64,000 nt of DNA, taken from Albula goreensis (lineage: Eukaryota > Chordata > Actinopteri > Albuliformes > Albulidae). Shown piece by piece: positions 10,206 through 22,888 of the stretch. Under the pieces are notes generated by a model, which saw only the letters and a program-made list of their open reading frames with translations, did not search any database and had not been told where the DNA came from. The DNA lies in contig CM040745.1 in the NCBI GenBank assembly GCA_022829145.1, positions 21,296,906 to 21,360,905 of the forward strand, read 5' to 3'. The translations under genes were made by a program, and so were the position numbers. Numbering within the stretch: the stretch's first letter is position 1; the number at the start of each line of letters is the position of its first letter.

Positions 10206-13200
10206 TGCCCTGCCCTTGAAATGGAAATCTAAAATAAACTTTCCCTGGTCAAGTGGTAAAAATGCGAGGTGTTTAAAAGTGAAAGAGGACTAGCTGCATT
10301 GCAGGTGAGATTGATAAAAGCTGTTTGTTTTCTGAGCCATTCTCTGTAAAACAGGATTGCACAGCTTTCTCTAAGGACCTCTAAGGACATTTCTGATGTG
10401 TATTGTAGTACAGGAAGAGGGGACTTGTCCTTGTGTGACATAAATGCAGAGTCACAAACAAACCTTGGGTGTGACCCTGATTTTTGAAGAGGGTAAAACC
10501 ATCTGTGGCAACATGCTGATGGAAGAGCCCAGATGTTGTCCTCGTAATCTTGTACTGAGATAGAAAGGAGGGAGTCAGTTCAGCCTAGCACCTTCTCCCA
10601 TAGAGAGCCGAGGATGGGTGTATTCCCTTCCCCCACAGGCCCCTCAGAAGAGCCTTGGGCATACAAAATTGATAGCATAGAAAAGCCCATGCTTATGGTT
10701 TAACATGATATTGCTTTCAAAGATGCCCCAGCCTAAGTGAACAAAGTAGGTTACAACATTGCCTGGTGTAGCGGAAGACAAAAACAAGTCTGGATTTTTT
10801 TTAAGATAAGACACAGTACTAGTTTCAACTACAAAAAAATGAGAGAAAAAGATGCAATCAAGGTGGCATTATGGCAGGTTTGGTTTTGCACAGTGGTAAG
10901 GTGCTTATGCATTTATCTTGGACAGGGTTGCCTGCTCGGTGAGTAGAGTCCAGACAGGGTCTGATAGTTTATTATTCTCTGTCTGTATCTCTGCAGTCTC
11001 TTTCTTTCTACCTCTCCCCCTGTCTCTGCTACAAATCAACCTCTGTTTACGAGCCCCAGAGCACACTCTTGTGTCGGTTCTTATTACAGGGCTATTTATA
11101 ACAGACAATGGTGGTGCTGGATGATTTAATGCATGTTATCTGTTTTGATGTCTTTTTGTGTGATAGCCCTGTTTCGGCTTCTCACTCCTAATAGATGCAG
11201 GGAGCGGCCGGAGATGGCAAACCGAATAAGAATCAAAGCTGTGCGTTATCAGGTGAGATTATTTACTGCATTAAATGGAAGCAGGTGTCAGAAGGCACCA
11301 GGCCGTGTGTCATACAGACAGCTGCCCAATGGCAAGCGTGAACAAACAGGTAGCACAACTGTTGAGTGAATGACAGGCATGCAGAGAGTGGTACTTCTGT
11401 TTGGGCACTCAGAGTAGCCATACACACAATCCTCAATGCAACAGTCCAAGCCGTTGTATGCTGTCTAGGCAGCTAAATGCATTGCTATAACAGCATAATG
11501 AAATACTTTTCAAAGCCTTCAATGACCATGCAGCGTAAAAGGTTTTACGAAGCTCTCTTCAGTCAGAGCATCAGGTCTCTTCTGCAGGAATCGATAAGTC
11601 AATCAATCAATAGGGAGACATACTGCACCAATGAATGATATATAAGAAATGATTTGACTGCAAACTCTATTTAAGCAAGGTGGAGAATGGGGAGATCGGA
11701 AGACAGAGCAGACAGGCGGCACCAAATGGGCAGAATCAACTCTGCATGGGGTGGTGGCCTCATTTACCTTGGTACCATGGCAATCAACACTGCCTTGAGT
11801 GTCAGTTTCCCATTTTGATCCTCCCTTCAACCTCTTTCAGATTTGTGTTTTCATCTCAATACAGCAATCACTTGAAACACCTGAAAAGGATGGTGCCCAA
11901 TGGTGATGGCTGGTACCGGGAGTTTTGGCCATGACAATCACGCCACAGATGGCCACCACCCGCGATGTGGACACAGACTGGCCTCTGGTATCCACAGGCA
12001 GGCTGGCACCTGCACACCGGCATACTACATGCACTTGGGAGATCCAGGTTGCCACTGGTAACTCCACAAATGCAGGCAGTAATCCCTCTGGCACACTTCA
12101 AAAACAAGCGGAAGGGGCTGGAGTGATCCGTCCGGCTATCAGACCATCACGGTCATGCATACTGATATCAGATGAAAGCATTTTGAATAGTGGCCTTGAA
12201 CAGGGGCGCTATCCATAGCTTGCTTTTTAATAATGCGAAACAAAATGCACACACACATAAAACCAAATCCTACCACTGTCTACTGCGAACCCAGTGCTGA
12301 TATTACAGATCCCTTGATCCATGCGACTGCACACAGGGATTACTTAAGTCAAACAGCTCAAATTACCTTCTTAAGAAGGTTTTGAGTGAATGGGAGAGGG
12401 GCCTTTTCCTAGGAAACGAAACACGGCTGTACAGCAGGCCTGAGCTGTGGCACAGGTAAGACGTGTCACAGCAAAAGAATCTCTGGACTGGCTTAGGCGG
12501 AGGATAGGTTTTCACATGTGGAGAGCGCCTGGTGAGGGCCATGTTTTGCATGAGAAAGCATGATCTATCTAGCTATTTAGTGGTCTATCTATCTGTTTAT
12601 CTACGTATCTAAAAGCTCAGGCTGGGAAGGTGGGCCGCTACTGTTTCACCAAAACAAGTCACTGTAGCTCTCTACCAGCACAGTAGTAGATTTTATTCCA
12701 GTCAAAGAAAAACCGGCTTTAGAAGGCATCTTCTAGTAGCAACCACAGAGGCAGTCGGAAAGTTAGGTCATCAGAAGGTCAAGGAGGTGCCTTTGAAAGT
12801 CAAGTCCAGGGCTTGCCATCGGACTCCAATGTTTCCCGACGGTTGCAACCTAGTCCACACTCCCACTGTGCCCAACAGAACTAAAGCAGCTGCCTCACGG
12901 CTCACCCCAGAGCCACTTGGCACCCTGTCCTGGCACTTCTGCCAATTCAGGGCACAGGCCTGCGTTCGCCCTGGATGGTTAAGGAGATTCGGTGCCATCT
13001 GCAAGGTTGGCAGCAAGTATCTGAAACGAGTCCCTTCCAAACACACGCACAGTGTGTGTCTTGTCATTGTGAAAACAACAAACGATGGTTCTTTTTCATC
13101 AATGGTCACAGTTGAACTATGGTAGAGAGTGACACAATAAATAAGTAGCACTAGGACTTTGGCAGTTTCTCTCGGGAAAATAATGCATTAAGGACAACAA

Positions 13201-13358
13201 AAAAAATCAACCTTAAGAACGTAAAGGTGGACAAACACCATCATGATACATTTTGTGCTAACACAGTGTACCAAAGAGAAACAAATACATCAGAACAGAG
13301 ATATCAGATGTGGCTCTTTGCTCCTACAGAAGTTGAAAAACACCAACACAAAAAAGGG
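10206..13358. other. non-coding stretch
   Basis: No exon, RNA gene or mobile element recognised. The 126-codon minus frame at 12771-13151 is fully overlapped by a 112-codon plus frame, a sign that both are chance openness. A short CTAT-rich patch lies at 12560-12610. Confidence 0.5.
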
Positions 13359-13373
13359 ATTATTATTACTAAG

Positions 13374-13412
<39 letters not shown>

Positions 13413-13419
13413 TTTATTA
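13359..13419. repeat. (ATT)n microsatellite with ATC interruptions
   Basis: TTATTATTACTAAGATTATCATTATC and so on, ending in seven or so uninterrupted ATT units. The isoleucine-rich frame across it is an artefact. Confidence 0.93.
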
Positions 13420-15690
13420 AGACTCTATGCCCCATGCAATCATGAAAAGAATGCTGCCACAGATTATATTAAATTATGCTTGGGCACAAAGACATGTTTT
13501 GTTATTATGAGGTTAATGGTCTAGTGGGGGAAAGTGTGTTGAACTCTTGTTTCTCCTCTGATTGGCCACCCTCAACCCCGAGAAAATACGTAGGTGCCTG
13601 TATCCTACCACCTGATGCCCTCCAGTGGTCAGGACCTCTGTTTGCCCCCTGTGGTTACTGTACCTCGAGACGTGCCCTGCATCCGGGCACTGTTTATTGT
13701 TCCCTCTCGGTCCAGACCACAAGCCAGTCATGTGCCCACTCCTTTGGGAGAGCTTAGTCTACAGTATGGGACAATCTGCCACCCGCCACATTGGCTATGT
13801 GGAATAGTTGCATGGAGGGACAGATTACAGTAACACATTGGATCTACTGGAACCTTGGTCAGAACGTGGCTACACTCTTAAACTAATAGGCTGTGCCTGC
13901 ACAGAGTCACTCGTCTCCTCAGCATTCTAAACTAATCTGGAAAAGATTTCAGATAGAATGCGTCAACGCATCACAGAAAGTACAAACACAAAGTAAGGAG
14001 AATTATTCTGGCATCTCAATGTGACAATGCCTCAGCCTTTGTTCACTTAATCATCACACTGTTGATGACCCCGCATTTTCAGAGACAGAGTAGGTGTGCG
14101 AGAGAGAGGAGACAGAATGAGAAACAGAGAGAGATGGCTCTGACCTCTCTTCTCCAGATAATTACACCCGCACCTTGAATGAGCAGGTTGTTCTGACATT
14201 CACCCACAGATTAAATACCTGGGGGGGCAATGGGTCCCTCACTGACCTTCTTCTCTGGAAAAAGGGGTATGGGAGAAGGATAAGATGGGTAGTGAAGGGG
14301 CAACCTCATCTAAAACAAAACATCCAATTTGAACAGAAATCAACATGTATATTAACTTAATGAGTTCTCAGTATTTTATTTTAATGATAAAGGCATGTTG
14401 CTGGTGTACATTTTACTTTTTTTGGCCTTTCAAACTTCACTCTGCTTTGGAGAGACTTCAAAATCCTTGTCCTTCTCTTATAGCCGGCATAAGCATGACA
14501 TTTCCTGCACTGCTGGGGCTGCCTTTACAGATGAATGCATTTCTCAGGTGTGATTCTTCAAAACAACCAATCTGAATGACATGATCACTTACTGATTCTA
14601 AACAGAGGTCCTGCCAATTCCCATTCTTCAGTCTTCAAAGAGTTTGGCTTCATTTTGCAAAAGTGCCTAATTTCACACTGCACTGTACTGCCTATTTAGC
14701 ATACACAACAGACAACCCTGTAACGAGGTTTTATAATTTGTTTTGATTTATTATGTATATTTTACAGAACTTTGCTTGTTCTGTATCATTGCCACAAATA
14801 CCACAAATGAAACGGACTACTGTCTACTTAGAGTGCCTTAAGTTGTGAAGGAAAAAGGAAAAAGACAACCAACCACAGGGATATGTGAAGTTTCAGCACT
14901 ACATTAATGAGGTTTTAAAAACAACATTAATTTTCAAAAAAGAGAAGTGTTTCAGTTTTCTAGGAATAAAATCTTCCAATACTGGAAAAGGTTCATAATT
15001 ATTTCTCTTGTTTATGATACGCTTACGCACTGCTGACTTGCTTTACAGGGGTACTTATACCTAATCAACTTTTTTTAATTGTGCTTCTGTGTATTCAGTT
15101 GTATAATCCGTACAACATAGAAAATGCAGCGATGCCCGGCAAAAGCACAATGTTGTATGAGGAATAGAAGTGCAAACCTTTTTATTGCATGGAAACTTGT
15201 GACTTGCTTATCCTGTGGACAAAGCTCAAAAGGATCCAGCCGAATGGAGCCTGCAGCAGAGTGGACTGTTTCAAGCTTTTAGTGCCGGAGTTGTAAACAA
15301 GAGAGGTCTGTAAGCTGAGACCATGGCGACCCAGCCCTAGCTAACCCCCGTCTCTCCACCCAGGGGGGGTGGGGTTACTTCTGCTGGCGATCGATAGATC
15401 AGGAGCTGGCCAACCCATAACTGGACTCCTGCCATTCACTGCCCCAAGTCAGCCCATGGGTCCCAGCTGGAGTTCAAACTGGGTAGCGGTAACTTGCAGA
15501 AAATCTTCACTCCTCACAGAAAAGTAAAAATAACAGATGTAAACTGACGATGGGATTTCAGCGACAGCCTTAAGTTTTAAGGCAAAAAATGATTATTTTC
15601 ATACAGTATAACTCATAATATTTAAACAAAAGGCTTTGATACTGCTGCATTGCCATGCATTGTTACTACATCATATGTTAAAGCTTAATT
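13420..15690. other. non-coding stretch
   Basis: No gene seen. The block at 15210-15530 is compositionally distinct, with GC-rich patches and CCCAGGGGGGGTGGGG at 15360-15374, and reads like an old interspersed repeat, but no family was recognised. A 93-codon frame at 13476-13757 was not supported by any feature. Confidence 0.5.
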
Positions 15691-15712
15691 GACTAATTAT
15701 TAATAATCAGTC
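15691..15712. promoter_or_regulatory. 22-bp near-perfect AT-rich palindrome
   Basis: GACTAATTATTAATAATCAGTC is a palindrome with a single mismatched pair; the central ATTATTAATAAT is perfect. More TAAT cores follow at 15715-15745. This is a dense homeodomain-type cluster or a possible cruciform site. Confidence 0.4.
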
Positions 15713-17048
15713 ATCGATTAGTCATTACTCATAATTAATCTTTAATTCAATAGTTTAGGTTTGTGCTGCATGTTTTAATGGTGAAGAAAATTAACACACC
15801 ATTTACGGGGTCACAACTTATATTAATGGGAGGACATCTGGGTTCCCATGCCAACTTTAATGTATCTCTAGCCCGACAATATAGAGCTATTTTGAAAATG
15901 AAACTGGTGATAAAAATCTTTGTGAAATGCATTGCTATCAAATATGTTTTGTTTTACACACATTTGCTGATTCTTTCATCAAAAAAAGTATTTGTACACT
16001 CACACTGATAGGCTTGATGTCAAAAGGAAACCCGACTAAGATGACAGTAAAAACAATAGAAATTACAGAAAGACAACTCAAACAGGACCTGAAACACATC
16101 TTGATTTTCTAACCATTTACTGAGACCTCACAAGAATACTTAAACTGACTTTTCCAAAACACAAAATTTCCTCATGTAGAAATGTTTTGAGGATTCAAGG
16201 GCCCTTGTGTGCTTCTTCTGTTGCATTGCTTGTTCATATTCACAGAAATACCACCTGTAGGTAAGGACCTTATTTTGACTTTTGACTTATCACAAACACC
16301 CTTCAAGCTTCTACTGGGCTATGATTACCACAGAGGACAAGAGGAGTTTAGTTTGAACAAGATATGTGTTGCTATTTGTATCATTTTAACTTGAGATTTG
16401 GGAGGACAATGTTCAGATGACACCTTATGCTATTAACTCAACCAGCTAATTAATAATTCCCGGTCAAAACATAAATTGCCATGTCCCCTCAGCCCTCTTA
16501 AATCAGCCTTTTCTAGTACCCCTCCCCTCTCATATCCAGTATTTTTTCCTTTTTCATTTCATATTTTTCATTCCTTATTTTGTTGATGAATAAGGGGCTA
16601 AAACTTAGGCCTTATGGCCATGTGCGATGCATTGTACAATACATACTTAAGAAAATCCTTTTTCTGTGATTCTTTTGTATGGAAATGTTTTAATGTTACA
16701 TTTGTGAAAGATTTACATTTTTTTTTCCATTTCCATGCATCTCCCATGGACTACAGCCTTCCTGCCAGACCTTGACAAGAGAGCTACTAATAAAACTTCA
16801 TCTCTGGCATCTATCCTTCATGGTGGCTCACCTTACCTATGATCAGCTCTCAGAGCAGGAGTCTATAAAGCTCAAGAGAGAAACTTGCAAAAGGCTGTTT
16901 TGTATGGGAAGGACTCAAACAGTATTCAGATAAACTCACACTTAGCACTGACACATGTCCAGCATGCTGAAAATTTAAATTACTTTGAATACCACATACC
17001 TTTGTCCTTTCTACTGACAAAATTATTAGAAGAATTAGACTTTTTAAA
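15713..17048. other. AT-rich non-coding stretch
   Basis: Nothing coding recognised. The opposite-strand frames at 15747-16008 overlap and lack protein features. Confidence 0.55.
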
Positions 17049-17071
17049 TTTTTTTTTTTTTTTTTTTTTTT
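17049..17071. repeat. poly-T tract
   Basis: About 23 consecutive T. On the minus strand it would be a poly-A tail-like run, but no retroelement body was recognised next to it. Confidence 0.88.
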
Positions 17072-20000
17072 AATAAAAGTCAGCAAATGGTGGGGGGCTA
17101 CCAGGTGGCTCCACCAGTTACATAACAAAGTTTCAGTTCATGGACAAGCCCTCCCAGGTTTGGCATCAAATTCTGATTATGCCTAATTTGAAGCACAGCA
17201 CTCTTGACACATAGCTGCGGAGCTAAACAAGTGGAACGCGTAGTGAAAAGACAAGCTGGTCACTTTCGTACACTTCCGAGGACATAGTGTGCTGGACAGT
17301 GTGTGCTAGCCTGTCCTTTCCTAAAATTCTAGGGAAAGCTGCGTCCCAATGACACAGCCCTGCGAGTACAAAAGAGCAAGACAAATTAGGAGAGAATACA
17401 AAATGTGTACATGAAAACTGATCCAGAAAAGGAGGAAGACAGAAAGGCTGGATGAGTTGGAGGAGAACAGCAGTAAGACCTTGGCACAAATATTATGTGG
17501 ACAGGTGGTTTCACCTTTCTAACACCTGGACATAACCCCAGTTTCTTCAGGAAAGGTGCTAGACTGGAAGAGCTGGAGCAGGACCAGTCTGCAGGGGCCT
17601 TTATTAGCCACAGTGCAAAGTGTCAGAGGGATCTACACTCCCCCACCTCTAACTGCATGGGTGTGACACTGCACTGAGTCTTCTGAGACCCTCACCTCTC
17701 TGCAGCATGCAGTACATGGAAAACTACTATGACTTTCTTCCTGATTCTGCTTAATCTAAATTCATTTCCTTTGGGTGATGCAAAGAAAGCGATTAGCAGC
17801 ACATCGGTGGCACATGGGCCGAGGGGAGGGTGAAATGCTCTCAGGTGGCACAGGAAGCCAAGTGGTGCCCATGAAACAGAGAGACACAAAGACAGAGTCT
17901 TTTGTGGATCTCAGGTTCAGAGGCAGCACTTGTCCATAAAGTGATTTTAGCGCTCAGGTTTTGAAATGCTAATGTATCGGTTACATTAGCATGGCACTCC
18001 CACATCAGCCACTCTGCACCTCCAGCAATTCCCTCGTTCCCCTCTCCCCCTTGTCTCTTTCTCCCTTTCTCACTGCTTAGCACTTAAGAACTCATCTATA
18101 ATTCAGTGTGCCAAATAAAGAGACTGTTCTGTGATGGAATGAGTCCAACCACCATGCATAGTGATGGAATGAAGAAACCAAAGCTCCTTTGCTGATGTCC
18201 CAGGTACAACATCACCCAACAGCAAGTGTGCAGAGAGCTGGTGCTGGACACAGCAGTTTGGGTCATTATGTGAGAATAAGAGATGACATGCTCCCAAGAA
18301 AACCAACATCTGATGTCTCAAAATGCTTTCTGCAAACAGACGGCTGCCTGATCTGAACTGAAGTGCTGTGTTCTGTGAGTGCTGATAGGGTTTCTGTTCC
18401 AGCGACAAGCGTCCAACACTAGATTTAAGATTTTGTTTTTTTGCATTTTGGTAGACTGGGCATAGCCAGGCTGCAGATATGCTGGAGCTAAATGGAGCTG
18501 GACTATGCATGGCTCTAGTCTAATTAATATACAAATACATCCACTACAGGTAACATTAATTATCAGTTTGTTTATCAACAATAAGTAGTTTTCACTTTTA
18601 AGAGGTGTAGGCTGACAATATTTAAATAAATAATTGAATATTTGGAAAAAGGTTTCATTTATAAAGATATAGCACAGTCTGCATTTGGAAACAGATGGAA
18701 ATACATCAACTTAATATTTATCCAGAGTATACCAGCATGGTGTGGGCGTTATAAAGCAGCAACCACAAGTTCATTTTGACATTCAATTCATTTCCCGCCC
18801 TCAGACAAAACCCTGAAATGTGCTGAAGGAAATCAGAGAGCGAGGCAACAATGTCTTATTCTATGAGTATGCTATTACTACCTTCCACAGAGAAGAGTTA
18901 AGCAAAGTTTACCCAAAAGGAAAAGACCAGTGATGCACAGAAAACAGAAATAAGATGAATGTTTCAGTGATTCACCTCTGCCGGGACACACAAAATATTC
19001 TGTGGGACTTGCAATGTCCAATCCAGCTTTATTTTTGCCAGGGGAAACATATGTGCTTGTGTCAATACTTTGAGTATACTGTAGTGGACATCAGTGCTGT
19101 TTTTTGGTTTTCCACAAGCTGAATTCCAATTAACCTTATATAGCTGTTTTCTATATCATGTGAACATGTACTTGTGTAAAAAAAGTGCAGTGAACAGTGT
19201 TGTTTATTTTTTGTTTTCTGAAAATCAAACTAAAATGTGCACCTGTGGATCCTGCATAATATAAAATGCATATGGCAGTGAAGAATACATATCAGTTTAT
19301 TTTGTTGTTTTCAAAGTCTTTGAAGTGGGAAGGAAACATCAAGGCGGCTAAGGTGTTCAGTGTTCCTGTGAAGGATTAGCAAAAGGGCAAAGATGGACCC
19401 ACATTCTCATCTGTATTATAGCATCCATCCCACATCGCCCACTTTCTACTCTAGCACAATCCTGCCGCACATAGAGCGGGGGAACAGATGCCTCCAATCA
19501 GAGCGCAGCTACATGGCCACTACCCACTCGCAATAAATAACGCATAAACCAAGCCAAGTATAGCTCATAACACATGGTGACATCACATTTAACAAGCACT
19601 CAAATGCGCTAAATTATGCACAAGCCAAAATAATTCAGAACGAACAAAGTAGACAAGTGAAGTTTATTAATGAGGGGAATCGTGGTACAGATTTGTCCAT
19701 AGCTTCTATTCACAGGGAAGAGGACTCCCTTGTTCTTGTGAATAAAAGGCTCTTTTTCACTGTCCCATCAATACCTGTCTACATGTGTATTCCTTTCAAT
19801 GAAGGATGAGAGCTCTAGCCTTACTATCATCCTGAGCTAAATGGAAACAAAAATGCATGTGAAATGTGAAAAAATACATACACAATAACAAACACCTACA
19901 CATACACACGTGCATGCTGAATACACACAAGGCTAACAGTGCCCATAAACATAGCCATGTAATCCAAACAGAGGCTGATCTGCATGGGTTTGGGCTAACA

Positions 20001-20125
20001 TTTCCCACAGTGGGAGAGCATTCCACTCTCTGTTGACATTTAATACCTGGAGATGTGACACTTTACACTGTTCTCATAATGTGCCTGGTTGGCTCCTGCT
20101 GGCTAGTTTTACATAAAAGAGGCCT
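17072..20125. other. non-coding stretch
   Basis: The largest frame is 135 codons on the minus strand at 18103-18510. It lacks any recognisable domain, overlaps another minus frame, and has no clean splice sites. A plus-strand acceptor-like CTCTCTGCAG at about 17697-17706 precedes a 15-codon frame only. Confidence 0.5.
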
Positions 20126-20480
20126 TGACAAAGCAGACTTGAACCATTCCCATCATCATACATGGCTTGCGGGCTTAGTAGTTGAGACTAATATCTTCTA
20201 ATTGAGCACTTAATACAGAATAATTGGCTTGGGGAGATTTCATATTGATTACTGTTGTTTTTAGAAAAGAGGTTTCTGCTGTAAAGAAGTGAAATTTAAT
20301 AGCGGGTTTGGGAGCCATGGCGTATGCAGGAACACAAGTGGGACCCGATCCACGCTGGGAGCAGTCCAGTTTGCTGGCTTTGTTCTATTATACTGTAAAG
20401 GTCATCCCCAAGCAGACTGGTCTAATAAAGCAAGAACGTTGGCAGAGCAGTGCACAGTAAATAGATCAGATCCAGGTTAG
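20126..20480. promoter_or_regulatory. candidate conserved non-coding element
   Basis: Unique, mixed-composition sequence with several homeodomain-like cores (CTAATTGAG at about 20199, TTGATTAC at about 20244) and a GC-balanced second half. It resembles developmental enhancers in composition only; conservation is not shown here. Confidence 0.25.
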
Positions 20481-21437
20481 AGAATATGTTTTCAATCAAT
20501 ACTAATTCATGCAGGAGAAAAAACACAAAAATAAAAAATAAAAACCCTTGGCAGTGGGTTAGTCTGTATACATGGAGCCAGCCAGGCCAACACAGCTTGC
20601 TGGGCCATCTGTTTCCTGGTCAGGGGAGCTTTCGCCGTTAAGAGTGCCACTAAATTGCCACTGTGCCTCCTGAGGTGGGATAGTGTCGCTCAGGACTGTC
20701 CCAGTCAGTCAGCAGAGACGCCCGGCACCAAAGCCAGGAGGATTGTTCCTTTTCCTCAGTGAACAGGGTGTGAACTTGAGATCCATAAGCACTTTGTTTC
20801 TGATTTGAGTTACACACATCTGTCCCCCTGTCTGTCTGACCCTGGTGTCAGGGCAGTTAACCCTTTCCTCAAGCAGCACTCAGCCATGCTCTTCTCCAGC
20901 ATTTGGGTTGTTTGTGCACAGTTGTGTTTCACAGCTACCAAATCAAATGCATTATAAGCACCTTAAACACACAGAGGGCTCTCCTACAACTGACAAGTTT
21001 TGATGTAAACATTCTTTAACATGCTGTTATCAATGATATTTAGTGCATTGTTGTCACATAATGTGATTTATCAAGTTAATTTTTATCTGATAGATTTCCA
21101 ATCAAAATGGTTCACAAAGCAAAGCACTGCATTGGGGCGATTTATTTCTGTTGCTTTTTAAACAACTCTCAAAGATTTCCAACAATATGCACACATAGGC
21201 AATGGGACTCCTCACAGAAGTCAGGCACTAACAGAGCTGAGAAACAGAGACAGACATGGGACAGAAAAATAGACAAACAAAATAAACAAAGAGTTGGGAA
21301 AGAGGGAGAAAGATAAAGGAGTGAAGGAGAGAGGCAGAGATGGACACCAGCACAGAGCTTTGCAAGACAGAGGAGAGAGAGAGAGAGGGAAAGGGAGATA
21401 AAGAAAGGGACAGAGAGGGAGGAATTTGGGGTCCTAC
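20481..21437. other. non-coding stretch, GA-rich towards the end
   Basis: From about 21280 the plus strand becomes purine-rich (GAGAGAGAGAGGGAAAGGGAGA). The minus-strand 135-codon frame at 21169-21576 is mostly this low-complexity tract; only its segment 21438-21506 is exon-like. Confidence 0.6.
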
Positions 21438-21506
21438 CAGAAGGAATGTGGTTGAGTCCAGATGGCTTTAGGAGTTCCAAGGGCTGCTCTGTGCTGGGGA
21501 GTCCAT
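21438..21506 (-). CDS. candidate internal coding exon, 69 nt, phase 1-1
   Basis: On the minus strand a pyrimidine tract ending CTCTCTCTCTCCTGCAG (to 21507) precedes the exon, which ends in TTCTG|GTAGGA (GT at 21437-21436). Entered in phase 1 with a G from the preceding exon, it reads DGLPSTEQPLELLKPSGLN and a few more residues, ending again one base into a codon. The exon is therefore symmetrical (23 codons) and could be skipped without a frameshift. The phase matches the candidate start exon at 49.35 kb. The donor is moderate. The peptide is hydrophilic with a Pro/Ser/Leu mix, as in disordered N-termini of nuclear regulators, but I do not recognise the protein. One other frame is also open, so coding status rests on splice sites and phase. 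Confidence 0.42.
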
Positions 21507-21595
21507 CTGCAGGAGAGAGAGAGGACTCAGCTTCAAATATGGTCCGTAGCATCGAGAAGACGGCTGTCACTGGCAAATGTACATGAATAGCACCA

Positions 21596-21815
21596 GTGGT
21601 GTGTGGACTGGATTCTCTACGCGGACCTCATTCTGCAGCGCTACAATGGCCAGCCGGCCAACATAAAGACAGAGCTTCAAGGCAGACGAACGCAGTGGCA
21701 TGCAGAGTGCTGTTTGATCAAGCTGGGAGTAAAAATGTTCATTTTAACAGCACGCCTCAGCCCAGGCTGTGTTTGTGCTCAAGCTTCGCGTTAGACTCGT
21801 CTGTAATTGGCTCTG
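21596..21815. promoter_or_regulatory. candidate conserved non-coding element beside the exon
   Basis: Complex, GC-balanced unique sequence immediately 5' (in minus-strand sense) of the candidate exon. It includes a continuous plus-strand frame of 63 codons without stop. No splice sites flank that frame on the plus strand, so I favour a conserved intronic element, possibly controlling exon use, over an exon of an opposing gene. Confidence 0.3.
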
Positions 21816-22863
21816 CATGGTGAGTGCAATGGAGGGAAGGAGGGAAGAGAAAGAGTGAGAGAAAGAGTGAGACGCAAGTAAAAATAAAATCAGAGTATGA
21901 AACAGAATATATACACAATAAAAATGCAAATACTGCCCCCTCTACTCTTACTTGTAGGAGTGATAGTAGTAATTATGATGGGAACATGAAAAAGGTTTTG
22001 TAGCAGCCGAGCCCAGGGAAGAGACAGCTATAAATAACCAGCTGAGGGAGTCGGGGGAAAGAGAGGATAGAGGAAGGAAGAGATCATCAACATGCTGTCA
22101 CATGTGCTAAAACATAACGCGTGTGTGCACGCACATGCAGGGACATACACATTCACAAACATATCCCAATACACAAACACAGTAACGTGAGTATACACGT
22201 GCACACATGATCGCGCACGCACACACAAATAACCAACAGCCTCTGCTTAAACTATGTGCAAAGGGAATGCCCTTCTAACCAAACAGAAAAACCTGAACAC
22301 AATAAAATTGGAAAAAGAGCCCACCAGTGTGGCCCAAGTGACAGACACATTAAGAATATTTATAGCCTACATTAGCAGTGATGTTATTATTGCTCCAAGC
22401 CAGTATCTGTGGCTTGCTTCTTCTCCTAACACTTTTGTGTGTCTATAAATAGAAAGCCAAAGGGACCTGAGGAAAGCGACAAAATGTAAGCCAGGTTGAC
22501 CCCTGAGCTCCAGCACAACACAGAGAAAATCCCAAACATGAGTCTCTCCAAAGAGAGAGAGAGGAATAAATATGAAACCCCATGCACAAGGAGATGATGC
22601 TTCTGAAATGTGAAGCCCAGGAGAGAGGCGAACCAGAGAAGGACGCAGAACAGCCGTGACAGGCGTGCTTTTGAAGACGATGAGCAAATTCAAGAGTTTT
22701 CACTTCATTATCTATCCTTGTGAACCTGTTCGTGTTTCATTAAGGAAAATATTTTGCTCGACATTGCCTCTCTCAACGAGCACATCTAAAAGAAAGAAAT
22801 AAATAAGATTGCCGACCGCAATCTCCCTGAGAGAGAGCTGAAGGGACCCAACATTCAGCAGTT
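21816..22863. other. non-coding stretch with degenerate CA patch
   Basis: A CA-rich degenerate patch is at 22125-22225. A minus-strand acceptor-like pyrimidine tract (CTCTTTCCCCCGACTCCCTCAG) ends near 22040, but the following sequence reaches a stop quickly in the expected frame. Otherwise unremarkable. Confidence 0.5.
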
Positions 22864-22888
22864 AAAAAAAAAAAAAAAAAAAAAAAAA
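22864..22888. repeat. poly-A tract
   Basis: About 25 consecutive A; a second, shorter run of about 16 A occurs at 23075-23091. Confidence 0.88.

Noticed and set aside
12771-13151. 126-codon minus frame opposed by a 112-codon plus frame
   Set aside because: Mutual overlap on opposite strands with no splice sites or recognisable content indicates chance.
15300-15490. Possible SINE with GGAGTTCAAACTGGG as B-box
   Set aside because: No similarity to the SINE-like copies at 37.6 and 48.9 kb and no cloverleaf; left as an unclassified old repeat at most.
17690-17755. Plus-strand exon after CTCTCTGCAG
   Set aside because: Only about 15 codons before a stop and no donor.
18103-18510. 135-codon minus frame
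   Set aside because: No domain, no splice sites, unusual Ser/His/Leu composition and overlap with another frame.
21169-21576. 135-codon minus frame as one gene
   Set aside because: Most of it is GA-repeat sequence containing an obvious acceptor and donor; only 21438-21506 looks like an exon.
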